Shown in pieces: positions 44,265 through 52,612 of a stretch of DNA of 64,000 nt; position 1 is the first letter of the stretch; every line of letters begins with the position of its first letter. This DNA is from Halomonas dongshanensis. GTDB taxonomy: Bacteria; Pseudomonadota; Gammaproteobacteria; Pseudomonadales; Halomonadaceae. Position numbers and translations under genes: made by a program. The stretch covers positions 1 to 64,000 of the forward strand of contig NZ_JAJISC010000005.1 of the NCBI RefSeq assembly GCF_024790395.1, read 5' to 3'. A model generated the notes under the pieces. That model was not told the origin of the DNA and searched no databases. It worked only from the letters and a program-made list of their open reading frames with translations.

Positions 44265-46795
44265 CGACCCTCAATCGCCAAGCGACACCGCAAGACCCCG
44301 ATCACCTCAAGGGGCTGCACGACGACTTACAGGAAGTTTGGGGCAATCCCCGGGGCATCCGCGCGCTGACCATCGTCAATCACACGACGGTCGGGCTGCG
44401 CTTCATGGTCACCGGTATGGTGTTCTTCCTGATCGGCGGCATTCTGGCCATGCTGATTCGTACCCAGATCGCCATGCCGGATCAGAATTTCATGAATCCG
44501 GATATCTATAATCAAGTCACCACCATGCATGGCACGGTGATGATGTTTTTGTTCGCCATCCCCATGCTCGAGGGTCTGGCGATCTACATGATCCCCAAGA
44601 TGATCGGCGGACGTGATTTGGTGTGCCCCAGGCTAAGTGCCCTGGGCTACTTCTGCTATCTCTTTGGCGGCACCATCCTGACCTTCAGTATCGTGCTGGA
44701 GATGGCCCCGAACAGTGGCTGGTTCATGTATACCCCGCTCTCCAGCAGCGAGTATTCGCCGGGGCTGGGGTCGGATTTTTGGCTGCTTGGCATCACCTTC
44801 GTCGAGATTTCGGCGGTGTCGGCCGGGGTGGAGCTCGTGGTGTCGATCCTGCGCACGCGCACTCAGGGGATGGCGCTGCACAAGATGCCGATCTTTGCCT
44901 GGTACATTCTGGCCATGGCGCTAATGATCGTGGTGGGCTTTCCGCCCTTGATCCTCGGCAGCATTCTGCTCGAACTCGAGCGCGCGGTGGGCATGCCCTT
45001 TTTCGATGTAGCGGGCGGCGGCGACCCGCTCCTTTGGCAGCACCTTTTCTGGCTCTTTGGTCACCCTGAGGTCTACATCATCTTCTTGCCAGCGGCGGGC
45101 GTGGTCTCGACGCTGATCCCCGTGTTTGCCGGGCGCCCGCTGGTCGGTTACGGCTGGGTGGTGTTCGCCATTACCGTCATGGGCTTCATCAGCTTCGGGC
45201 TCTGGGTGCACCACATGTTCACCGTGGGGATTCCTCAGCTGGCTCAGGCGTTCTTCTCGGCGGCGAGCATGCTGGTGGCGATTCCGACCGCCATTCAGGT
45301 GTTCGTTTGGCTGGCCACGCTGTGGGTCGGAAAGCCCCGCTTCGAGCTACCCATGCTATGGATCGTGGGCTTTTTGGTGATCTTCGTCTGTGGCGGGCTG
45401 ACCGGCGTCATGCTGGCGCTGGTGCCGTTCAACTGGCAGGTTCACGATACCCATTTCGTCGTTGCCCACATGCACTACGTTCTGGTCGGCGGCATGCTCT
45501 TTCCCCTCATGGCGGGGCTCTACTACTGGCTGCCGCTCTTCTCCGGGCGCATGCCGTCGGAAACCATTGGGAAGTGGGGCTTCTGGCTGGTCTTCATCGG
45601 CTTCAACGTAACGTTTTTGATCATGCACTGGACCGGGCTTTTGGGCATGCCTCGGCGTATCTATACCTACGATACCGGCATGGGCTGGGACATCTTCAAC
45701 CTGATTTCGTCGATCGGCGGATTCGTGATGTCGGCGGGCTTTGCTGTGGTGGTCATCGATCTGCTGCTACATTTTCGCTATGGCAAGCCCGCCAAAGAGA
45801 ACCCCTGGCGCGCCGATACCCTGGAGTGGGCCAACTCGCTGCCGCCGAGTCCCTATAACTTCGTCAGCCTGCCCAAGATCGAGACGCGCCACCCGCTATG
45901 GGACGATCCGGATCTGCCGCGCACCATTCGTGAAGGCAAACACCGCCTGGCGGTGGCGAGTCACGGTCGGCGGGAGCTGTGGGGCTCCGACCCCTTGACC
46001 GGTAAGCTGCGCGAAGTCATTCACCTACCGGGCAACTCCTGGTGGCCGTTTTGTGCCGCACTCGCGCTTGCCGTGGTGTGCGTCAGCTTGCTGATACGCT
46101 GGTATCCGCTTGCAGGCATCGCGGTGATCGTCGCGGGGGTGTTCTTGCTGCGCTGGTCGTGGGAGAACGGGGCGCACCCGCGCGCAGCACCGGATGCGCG
46201 GGTACAGGAGGGCGACCCGCCCCTGCATTCGCGCACCCTGGATGGCCCGGGGCTGTGGACCATGACCACAACGATGATCGCCAACGGCGCCTTCTTTCTC
46301 TCCTTCCTGTTTGGTTGGTTCTATCTCTGGACGGTGTCGCCCGAGTGGTCGATGCCGGACACCTCGCCGCTGTCGCTCTTCGCCATGCTGGCCGTGGGCC
46401 TGCTCTTTGCCGTGGGATGCACGGCGATGGAGACCTGTGTTCACCGCCTGCGACAGCGCAATGACCTTGGGCTTCGCCTGCGCCTACTCGTGGCCGCACT
46501 GCTCGGCGCCGTGGCCTCCATGGTTCTTCTGTGGCTCATCTTGAGTGCCGATCTCGCCATCACCGAGACCGCTCACGATGCCGTGCTCATGGTGGGGCTC
46601 GTCTATGCGCTTTTTCATGTCAGTCTGGCTGCGCTACTTTCACTGCTTCAGGCATTGCGCGTGGGCTATGGCTACGTTAGCGCCGAGGCGCCCTTCGAGC
46701 CGGTGGTGGTGGCCTACTTCTGGCGCTATAGCGTGTTGATGCTGTGGGTGCTCGTGGGGGCGCTCGCTATCTTGCCACGCGTCATCGGAGGCTAA
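44261..46795 (+). CDS. coxA: fused cytochrome oxidase subunits I and III
   Basis: 844 aa. The first 550 residues are heme-copper oxidase subunit I: TTMHGTVMMF (low-spin heme His), GGGDPLLWQHLFWLFGHPEVY (CuB His, channel Glu and the Tyr that cross-links), WVHHMFTVG (two CuB His) and HDTHFVVAHMHYVL (both heme His). All catalytic ligands are intact. From about residue 640 a subunit III-like part follows (MTTTMIANGAFFLSFLFGWFY and AHDAVLMVGLVYALFH). I-III fusions occur in other bacteria such as Thermus caa3 oxidase. ATG overlaps the coxB stop by four bases, so translation is coupled. Confidence 0.93.
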   Translation: MTTLNRQATPQDPDHLKGLHDDLQEVWGNPRGIRALTIVNHTTVGLRFMVTGMVFFLIGGILAMLIRTQIAMPDQNFMNPDIYNQVTTMHGTVMMFLFAIPMLEGLAIYMIPKMIGGRDLVCPRLSALGYFCYLFGGTILTFSIVLEMAPNSGWFMYTPLSSSEYSPGLGSDFWLLGITFVEISAVSAGVELVVSILRTRTQGMALHKMPIFAWYILAMALMIVVGFPPLILGSILLELERAVGMPFFDVAGGGDPLLWQHLFWLFGHPEVYIIFLPAAGVVSTLIPVFAGRPLVGYGWVVFAITVMGFISFGLWVHHMFTVGIPQLAQAFFSAASMLVAIPTAIQVFVWLATLWVGKPRFELPMLWIVGFLVIFVCGGLTGVMLALVPFNWQVHDTHFVVAHMHYVLVGGMLFPLMAGLYYWLPLFSGRMPSETIGKWGFWLVFIGFNVTFLIMHWTGLLGMPRRIYTYDTGMGWDIFNLISSIGGFVMSAGFAVVVIDLLLHFRYGKPAKENPWRADTLEWANSLPPSPYNFVSLPKIETRHPLWDDPDLPRTIREGKHRLAVASHGRRELWGSDPLTGKLREVIHLPGNSWWPFCAALALAVVCVSLLIRWYPLAGIAVIVAGVFLLRWSWENGAHPRAAPDARVQEGDPPLHSRTLDGPGLWTMTTTMIANGAFFLSFLFGWFYLWTVSPEWSMPDTSPLSLFAMLAVGLLFAVGCTAMETCVHRLRQRNDLGLRLRLLVAALLGAVASMVLLWLILSADLAITETAHDAVLMVGLVYALFHVSLAALLSLLQALRVGYGYVSAEAPFEPVVVAYFWRYSVLMLWVLVGALAILPRVIGG

Positions 46796-46798
46796 GCC

Positions 46799-47155
46799 AT
46801 GAAGCGACTGCTTGCTCGCCTGCACTTGACCCATCCGGGGCACTTCGTCAGTGGCCTGACCATCTGGGGCACCTGGTTCGTTGCCGTTTATGGAGGGCTT
46901 TCGGTAGCCTGCGCCGTGGTGCCTCCAGACCCCGGTCTCGGCGCGCTGACATCGATCAATGCATCGCTGCTGATCGTTAGCGCTATCACCGCCGCCTGCT
47001 TGGTAGCGCTTTCGCTTGGTTGCTTTGCGGCGGCGCGTGAACACGTTGGGCGCCAGCATTTCAATGCCCTGGTCTCGGCGTGGCTCTACGCCTTTTCCGC
47101 CGTGGCGGTGGTGTTCGTCGCGCTGCCGATCATCGGCGTACCGCCTTGCCTGTAA
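46799..47155 (+). CDS. small cox-operon membrane protein
   Basis: 118 aa with three predicted membrane helices (FVSGLTIWGTWFVAVYGGL, LLIVSAITAACLVAL and LVSAWLYAFSAVAVVFVALP). It starts three bases after the coxA stop. By position and topology it may be a subunit IV-like or assembly factor, but the sequence does not match the cytochrome oxidase subunit IV families I know. Its 3' end overlaps or abuts the P-type ATPase gene, suggesting coupling. Confidence 0.72.
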   Translation: MKRLLARLHLTHPGHFVSGLTIWGTWFVAVYGGLSVACAVVPPDPGLGALTSINASLLIVSAITAACLVALSLGCFAAAREHVGRQHFNALVSAWLYAFSAVAVVFVALPIIGVPPCL

Positions 47156-49398
47156 CACACCGGCAGGCGGATGCGCCAAAGGGGGATGCACAGGCGCTCT
47201 ACACCCTTCATGGCATGTGGTGCACCAGCTGTGCCCTAGCCGTGGAGGGCACCGTGGCGCGCCATGCGGGGGTGGAAAGCGTTAGCGTTCACTACCCCAG
47301 CGCTACCCTCTGGATCGCCGGTGAGCCGCGCGCCATTGCGCTGGAGACCCTGGCGCCGCGCATCAAGCGCCTGGGGTATCGTCTTACGGCGCTCGAACCT
47401 ACCAGCGATACCCACGCACGCCTGGAGCAGGAGAGCCGCTATCTGAGCCTGCGCTTGGCGGTCGGTGCGCTGTTCGGTATGTGGACGATGCTGGCGTCGA
47501 TCGTGATCTACGCCGGTGCGCTACCCGACCCTACGCTCGAGCGCGTACTGGCGTGGATTTCGGGGGCGTTTTCGCTCCCGGTCATCACCTTTGCCGGGTG
47601 GCCGTTTTATCTTGCCGGGTGGCGTACCCTGCGCGCCCGGCGCCCGGGTATGGACGTGCTGGTGAGCCTGGGCGTGCTGGCGGCGGTGGGCGTATCGCTT
47701 GGGCTTTTACTGCGCGGCTCGGCGGAGGTCTATTTCGATACCGCCGTGATGCTCATCGTGCTGCTGTTGGGGGGAAGGCTCGTCGAGACGCTATGTCGCC
47801 ATCGCGGCCTCAAAGCGCTCGACGTGCTGCCGAGCGCCGCCGAAGAGGCGAGCGTCTGGCGTGGTGAGGCCTGGCAGACGTGCGCGCTCGCTGATATTCG
47901 CCCGGGTGAGCGCATACGCCTGACCGCAGGCGAGCCGATACCCCTCGATGGCGTGCTCGAAACCAGCGCCTGGGTCGATACCGCTTCGCTGACCGGTGAG
48001 AGTCTGCCGCGCTATGTCGCTGCGAGCGAAGAGGTCTACGCCGGTTGCCGTCTGAGCCGTGCGGAGAGCACGCTGGTGGTGACACAAGCGGTGGGCAGCC
48101 GCAGGCTCGATCAGTTGCGCGAGCAGATGCGTCACTACCAGGCGCAAAAAGGGGAGCTACAGAAGCTTGCTGACCGCTTTGCTGCTTGGCTGAGCCCGGC
48201 AGCCCTTGCCGTGGGGCTGGCGACGTTTCCCGTGGCGCTTCTACTTGGGCTAGGGGTCGAGGAGGCTTTAGTGCGCGCGCTGTCGGTGCTCGTGGTTGCC
48301 TGCCCCTGCGCGGTGGGGCTTGCCGTGCCGCTGGCAAGCCTTGCGGGTAGCGGGCGCCTGCTACAGCAGGGTATCGCTCTGCGCGACCCGGCCGCGCTCG
48401 AGCGTTTGGCGCAGGTACGCACCATTGCGTTCGACAAGACCGGCACTCTGACCCAAGGTAAGCCTCGACTCGTGCGCTGGCAGGCGCGTGAGGGCGGCGA
48501 TAAGATCGCCGTGAAAGCGCTCGCGCGTATCGCGCCATGTAGTACGCACCCTTTGGCCCAGGCGTTGGCACGCTGGGCTGAGCGAGAGGCTCCCACACAG
48601 GCGTTCGAGCCCGAACAGATCGACGATGTGCCAGGGCAGGGCGTAAAAGTCCGCCTTGACGGGGAAACGTTGTGGCTGGGGAGTCGGGCATTTTTGGCTC
48701 ACGCCAATATCGAGGTGCCTGCCGAGGCGGAGCAAGAGGATCACGCCGAGGCCTCGGAAGTGCTATTGGCCGACGCTCAAGGCTTTCTCGCAGGCTTCTA
48801 TCTTTTCGATACCCCCTACGCCGACACCGCCCAGAGCCTGGGAGCGCTTGCTACGGCGGGCTACTGGGTGGCGATGATCAGCGGTGACCGCCCAGGGGCG
48901 GTGTTCGCGGTTGCCGATGCGGTAGGGCTTGCACGCTCGGCTTGCTATGCCGAGCGCACCCCCGAAGCCAAAGCGCGTTTGCTGGAAGGACTGCCTGCAC
49001 CGACGCTCTTCGTTGGTGACGGAGTCAATGACGCCTTGAGCTTGGCGGCGGCGGACGTCGGAATGGCGCCTGCCAATGCGAGTCCTGCGGCGCGTGAAGG
49101 CGCGGCGGCGCATCTTCTCGTGCCGGGTATCGCGCGCCTTCCCCAGGCACTGCGTGACGCCCGCGCGGCGCGTCGGGTGATGGTGCAAAACCTCGTGCTA
49201 TCGGCGCTTTACAACACCTTGGCTCTGGGGCTCGTCATCGTGATGGCGATTCCCCCGTTAGTGGCCGTGCTCGCCATGGTGGCGAGCTCACTCAGCGTTA
49301 CCCTCAATGCGGCCCGCTTGGCCTGGCGCGAACCGCCCGAGGAGGCGGTGGGCGAACACTCACTTAGTGAGGACGGCACTCGGGTAGCCCAGCGCTGA
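47146..49398 (+). CDS. copper-translocating P1B-type ATPase (CcoI/FixI-like)
   Basis: About 750 aa. An N-terminal heavy-metal domain holds GMWCTSCALAVEG (MxCxxC-type site). Membrane helices follow, with the ion-site motif ACPCAVGLA (CPC, Cu+ specificity), phosphorylation loop DKTGTLTQGK (Asp430), nucleotide-domain HP in CSTHPLAQA, TGES in SLTGESLP and hinge GDGVNDALSLAAADVGMA. Being last in the cox operon it probably delivers copper for the CuB site rather than detoxifies. The start is unclear: TTG 47146 overlaps the upstream stop; GTG 47080 lies deeper in that gene; ATG 47215 would cut into the metal domain. Confidence 0.9.
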   Translation: MPVTHRQADAPKGDAQALYTLHGMWCTSCALAVEGTVARHAGVESVSVHYPSATLWIAGEPRAIALETLAPRIKRLGYRLTALEPTSDTHARLEQESRYLSLRLAVGALFGMWTMLASIVIYAGALPDPTLERVLAWISGAFSLPVITFAGWPFYLAGWRTLRARRPGMDVLVSLGVLAAVGVSLGLLLRGSAEVYFDTAVMLIVLLLGGRLVETLCRHRGLKALDVLPSAAEEASVWRGEAWQTCALADIRPGERIRLTAGEPIPLDGVLETSAWVDTASLTGESLPRYVAASEEVYAGCRLSRAESTLVVTQAVGSRRLDQLREQMRHYQAQKGELQKLADRFAAWLSPAALAVGLATFPVALLLGLGVEEALVRALSVLVVACPCAVGLAVPLASLAGSGRLLQQGIALRDPAALERLAQVRTIAFDKTGTLTQGKPRLVRWQAREGGDKIAVKALARIAPCSTHPLAQALARWAEREAPTQAFEPEQIDDVPGQGVKVRLDGETLWLGSRAFLAHANIEVPAEAEQEDHAEASEVLLADAQGFLAGFYLFDTPYADTAQSLGALATAGYWVAMISGDRPGAVFAVADAVGLARSACYAERTPEAKARLLEGLPAPTLFVGDGVNDALSLAAADVGMAPANASPAAREGAAAHLLVPGIARLPQALRDARAARRVMVQNLVLSALYNTLALGLVIVMAIPPLVAVLAMVASSLSVTLNAARLAWREPPEEAVGEHSLSEDGTRVAQR

Positions 49399-49710
49399 CG
49401 CCAACGTTTCAATGTGATCCGCGATCCAGCCCGGATCGATTGGCCCCCAGTCGCGAATGCGATAGGCGCCGCTATTGTGGCGCTCACCTTCGGCGTGTAC
49501 GAATTCACACTCGATAGCCAACTCGGCAAGTGAAGCGATCGTATCCTGCGCAGTACGCCGGGGCATGTCTGCCGCCTCTATCAGCGCCGGGACGCTGGAA
49601 ATCCCTTGGTCGATCAAATACGCGACATAAAGGCGGCGATAAAAGCTCGTTTGGGTCTTGCTTGGGCGCTTTTCTAGGTTCTGGGATGAGGCATCGGGGC
49701 GAGCGGGCAT
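49360..49710 (-). CDS. winged helix-turn-helix domain protein
   Basis: 116 aa. The core SKTQTSFYRRLYVAYLIDQG, ALIEAADMPRRTAQDTIASLAEL (helix-turn-helix) and a short wing followed by YRIRDWGPIDPGWI resemble a family of small DNA-binding proteins in pseudomonads and relatives. No ligand domain. Target unknown. ATG at 49710 with GAAGGAG. It is convergent with and overlaps the end of the copper ATPase gene by 39 bases, so antisense interference is possible. The radical SAM gene lies upstream on the same strand. Confidence 0.8.
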   Translation of the reverse strand: MPARPDASSQNLEKRPSKTQTSFYRRLYVAYLIDQGISSVPALIEAADMPRRTAQDTIASLAELAIECEFVHAEGERHNSGAYRIRDWGPIDPGWIADHIETLASALGYPSAVLTK

Positions 49711-49764
49711 GAAGGCTCCTTCAAGAACGGGGCAGCATTGGGGCTTCATCATGCCACGAATGCA

Positions 49765-50847
49765 TCACCGAAACAGATCGCCCTGCGCGAGCGGCGGGCG
49801 AAAGTCGCGGGTGTTGAGCCCCTGCTCGGTGCGCGGCTGTAGCTGCCACTGGCGGCTGGCGCGGCGAAAGCGCTGGTCGATCATCTCGGCGAATACGCCT
49901 TCACCTCGAAAGCGTTTACCAAAGCGAGCATCGTAGGTCTTCCCGTTGCGGCACTGACGCATCAGGCTCATCACCTTGGCGGCGCGCTCGGGGTAGTGGG
50001 CTTTAAGCCAAGCCTCGAAAAGGGGCGCGACCTCGTGCGGCAAACGTAGCAGCATCCAAGTGGCGGTGCGCGCGCCGCAGCAGCTGGCCGCTTCCAAAAG
50101 ACGTTCGATTTCGTGGTCGGTCAGCCCTGGAATGACCGGCGAAATCAGCACGCCCACGGGAATACCCGCCGTATTGAGCTCGCGAATTACGCGCAGCCTT
50201 GCTTGGGGCGAGGCGGCGCGCGGCTCGAGCGTACGTTTCAAACCGGCATCCAGGCTCGTGAGGCTAACGAACACGCGTACCAGTCGATGCTCGGCCATCT
50301 CGCTGAGCAGAGCCAAATCACGCAGCACCAGCGTGCTCTTGGTCACCAGCGTGACCGGGTGGCGGCAGGCGAGCAGAAATTCGAGCAGGCGGCGCGTGGT
50401 TTGGTAGCGCGCCTCGATAGGTTGATAGCAGTCGGTATTACCCGAGAGGTTGATCGGGCGACAAACGTAGCCCGGTTTGCACAGCTCCTGCTCCAGCGCC
50501 TCGACCAGGCCGCTGCGCGCAATCAGTCGGGTTTCGAAGTCGATGCCGGGTGAGAGGTCCCAGTAGGCGTGACTCGGACGAGCGTAACAGTAAACGCAGC
50601 CGTGTTCGCAGCCGCGATAGGGATTGAGCGAGCGATCAAAAGAGAGATCCGGCGAGTGGTTCCAGGAAAGCGCGCTGTGGCTACGCTCTTCGCGCACTTC
50701 GGTGGCAAGGCTTTGCGTACTCGCCTCCTGCCACCAGCCGTCGTCTTCGGCGCTGCTTCGCGTTGGGGCAAAGCGATTATCGGGATTGTAGGTGGCGCCG
50801 CGCCCTTTGATGGGCGCCGCCTGGGAAACATCGAACGAGAGGGCCAT
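49765..50847 (-). CDS. PA0069-family radical SAM protein
   Basis: 360 aa. The radical SAM cluster motif is CEHGCVYCYA (CxxxCxxC, near residue 83), followed by the SPL-like segment PINLSGNTDCYQPIEA and LVTKSTLVLRD. This group resembles spore photoproduct lyase in fold and is named after Pseudomonas PA0069; its substrate is unknown. The last third (RQCRNGKTYDARFGKRFRGEGVFAEMI) is a family-specific extension. ATG at 50847. A perfect LexA box lies 17-36 bases upstream of the start codon, so it should be SOS-induced; a DNA-repair role is inferred. Confidence 0.92.
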   Translation of the reverse strand: MALSFDVSQAAPIKGRGATYNPDNRFAPTRSSAEDDGWWQEASTQSLATEVREERSHSALSWNHSPDLSFDRSLNPYRGCEHGCVYCYARPSHAYWDLSPGIDFETRLIARSGLVEALEQELCKPGYVCRPINLSGNTDCYQPIEARYQTTRRLLEFLLACRHPVTLVTKSTLVLRDLALLSEMAEHRLVRVFVSLTSLDAGLKRTLEPRAASPQARLRVIRELNTAGIPVGVLISPVIPGLTDHEIERLLEAASCCGARTATWMLLRLPHEVAPLFEAWLKAHYPERAAKVMSLMRQCRNGKTYDARFGKRFRGEGVFAEMIDQRFRRASRQWQLQPRTEQGLNTRDFRPPLAQGDLFR

Positions 50848-50863
50848 GGGCGTAACTCATTAA

Positions 50864-50883
50864 TACTGTTTTTATGAACAGTA
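50864..50883. promoter_or_regulatory. perfect LexA (SOS) box
   Basis: TACTGT-N8-ACAGTA, a full match to the gammaproteobacterial LexA operator with both 6-base arms perfect and an AT-rich centre. It lies 17 bases before the radical SAM gene start, where bound LexA would block transcription. Confidence 0.92.
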
Positions 50884-50952
50884 ATGGGTCGAGTCACTTA
50901 TCGCAAGGAAAAACGTTCTATGTGAATGCTCTAGTTGTGAGGGGCGGTCGCG

Positions 50953-50992
50953 CTGTCATCGTTACTACATTAGATAGTCATCATGTCGTCAT
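50953..50992 (+). promoter_or_regulatory. Pho box (PhoB-binding array) of the alkaline phosphatase gene
   Basis: Four 7-base units at exact 11-base intervals: CTGTCAT (50953), ACTACAT (50964), TAGTCAT (50975), TCGTCAT (50986). The consensus is CTGTCAT with 4-base spacers. Unit 1 is perfect, unit 2 keeps only CAT well, and units 3 and 4 keep GTCAT. It ends 88 bases before the gene, a normal place for PhoB activation. Confidence 0.85.
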
Positions 50993-51080
50993 GCCGTGGG
51001 GTTAACGTTCGCGCTGGCTTGGCTCTAAGCGGTATTGGCCACCGCGCTACAACACTTGAAAAACACGACAAGGGATTTCC

Positions 51081-52526
51081 ATGCATACGCGTTTCAAACA
51101 AACGGCGCTTGCCCTCTGCGTTGCCGCCTCTACTGTTGCGCTGGCGGCGCCGGTCATGGCCCAAGAAGCGGCGGCCAAGAACGTCATTTTGATGATTACC
51201 GACGGCACCGGCATTGAGTCGTTTCATGCGGCGAGCTACTTCCGCCACGGTGCGCTCGGCCATGAAGTCTACGACGACTTCGATGTTCAGCTCTTTTCCG
51301 CGACTCACCCGTTGAACACTTCCAACGAGCCGACCCATAGCGACGAAGGGCGCGTTACTTTCGACCCTGCCGAGCTGTGGAACGCAACGCCTGCCGATAC
51401 CGTTTTCGAGGGCAGCTTGGGTAACTACAAGGGCTACTTCGAAGGCTACGACTACGCTCGCGCGGACTATACCGACAGCGCAGCGGCCGCCACCGCTCTC
51501 GCTTCGGGTCAGAAAAGTTTCAACAACGCGATCAACTGGTCCAACGACGACCAGCCGCTCAAGCATATCGGCGAGTACGTGGTCGAAAGCGGCCGTGCCC
51601 TGGGTGTGGTCTCTTCGGTGCAGATCTCCCATGCCACCCCCGCAGGCTTTTTGGCCCATAACGTCAGTCGTAACGATTACCTCGCCATTGGCCGCGAAAT
51701 CGTCGATTCGGGCCTGGCAACGGTCGCCATCGGTACCGGCCACCCCTATTACGATGGCGCGGGCGAGCGTATCGACGAGCCAGGCGAGAGCAACTTCCGC
51801 TTCATCGGCGGCGAAGAGACCTATCAGCGGTTGATCGATGGCGCGACCGACTACGCCTTCATTGAAAGCCGGGAAGATTTCGAGGCGCTGGCAGCGGGAG
51901 AGTTGGACCTTCCCAAAGAGAAAGTGCTGGGCCTGGTGCAGAACATTCAAACCCTACAGTACAACCGCCCCGGCGTAACCGGCGGCGACTACCTGGAAAC
52001 GTCGCCAAGCCTGGCAACGCTCACCCAAGGCGCGCTCAACGTGCTCGAAGGCAGCAGCGACGAGGGCTTCTTCTTGATGGTGGAGGGAGGCGCTGTCGAC
52101 TGGGCCGCACACGCCAATAACCTGCCGCGACTGATCGAAGAGCAGATCGATTTCAACGAAGCGGTCGAAGCCGTAGTGGCATGGGTAGAGAGCAATAGCT
52201 CCTGGGACGGCACCCTGGTCATCGTCACTACCGATCATGGCAATGGCTTACTTCAAGGGCCGGACTCGGACAGCAACCCCTATAGTCCCATCGTCAACCA
52301 GGGGGCGGGTGCGCTACCGCTGGTGCGTTGGCACACCGACACGCACACCCGTGAGTTGGTGCCGCTCTATGCTCAGGGCAGCGGTGCGGAGTTCTTCCTC
52401 GATATCGCCGAGCTGGAAGCAGGGCTTGCCATTTACGAGGTCGATGAAGCCAGCCACTACTGGGTCGACAACACCGATGTCTTCCGCGCCAGCATGAACG
52501 CCATGGGGATCGACACGCAAGATTAG
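51081..52526 (+). CDS. phoA: alkaline phosphatase, PhoA family
   Basis: 481 aa. A Sec signal peptide (FKQTALALCVAASTVALAAPVMA, cleavage near residue 27) directs it to the periplasm. KNVILMITDGTG opens the metal-binding core; the nucleophile is Ser133 in TDSAAAATAL; VEGGAVDWAAHANN and TTDHGNG supply zinc and magnesium ligands. It hydrolyses phosphate monoesters for phosphate scavenging. Upstream lies a phased Pho box, so PhoB should control it. The ribosome site region reads CAAGGGAT (51069-51076), complementary to the candidate sRNA motif. Followed by a strong terminator. Confidence 0.93.
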   Translation: MHTRFKQTALALCVAASTVALAAPVMAQEAAAKNVILMITDGTGIESFHAASYFRHGALGHEVYDDFDVQLFSATHPLNTSNEPTHSDEGRVTFDPAELWNATPADTVFEGSLGNYKGYFEGYDYARADYTDSAAAATALASGQKSFNNAINWSNDDQPLKHIGEYVVESGRALGVVSSVQISHATPAGFLAHNVSRNDYLAIGREIVDSGLATVAIGTGHPYYDGAGERIDEPGESNFRFIGGEETYQRLIDGATDYAFIESREDFEALAAGELDLPKEKVLGLVQNIQTLQYNRPGVTGGDYLETSPSLATLTQGALNVLEGSSDEGFFLMVEGGAVDWAAHANNLPRLIEEQIDFNEAVEAVVAWVESNSSWDGTLVIVTTDHGNGLLQGPDSDSNPYSPIVNQGAGALPLVRWHTDTHTRELVPLYAQGSGAEFFLDIAELEAGLAIYEVDEASHYWVDNTDVFRASMNAMGIDTQD

Positions 52527-52564
52527 TAAAGTGCGCGACCTCAAAAGCATTGCCTTCCAAGACG

Positions 52565-52593
52565 CCCGGCGGCCTGCCCGCCGGGATTTTTTT
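52565..52593 (+). terminator. intrinsic terminator of phoA
   Basis: CCCGGCGG (52565-52572) pairs with CCGCCGGG (52578-52585), loop CCTGC, followed by A and seven T residues, 39 bases after the phosphatase stop. Confidence 0.93.
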
Positions 52594-52612
52594 CTCTCGT
52601 CGAGCCGATCCT

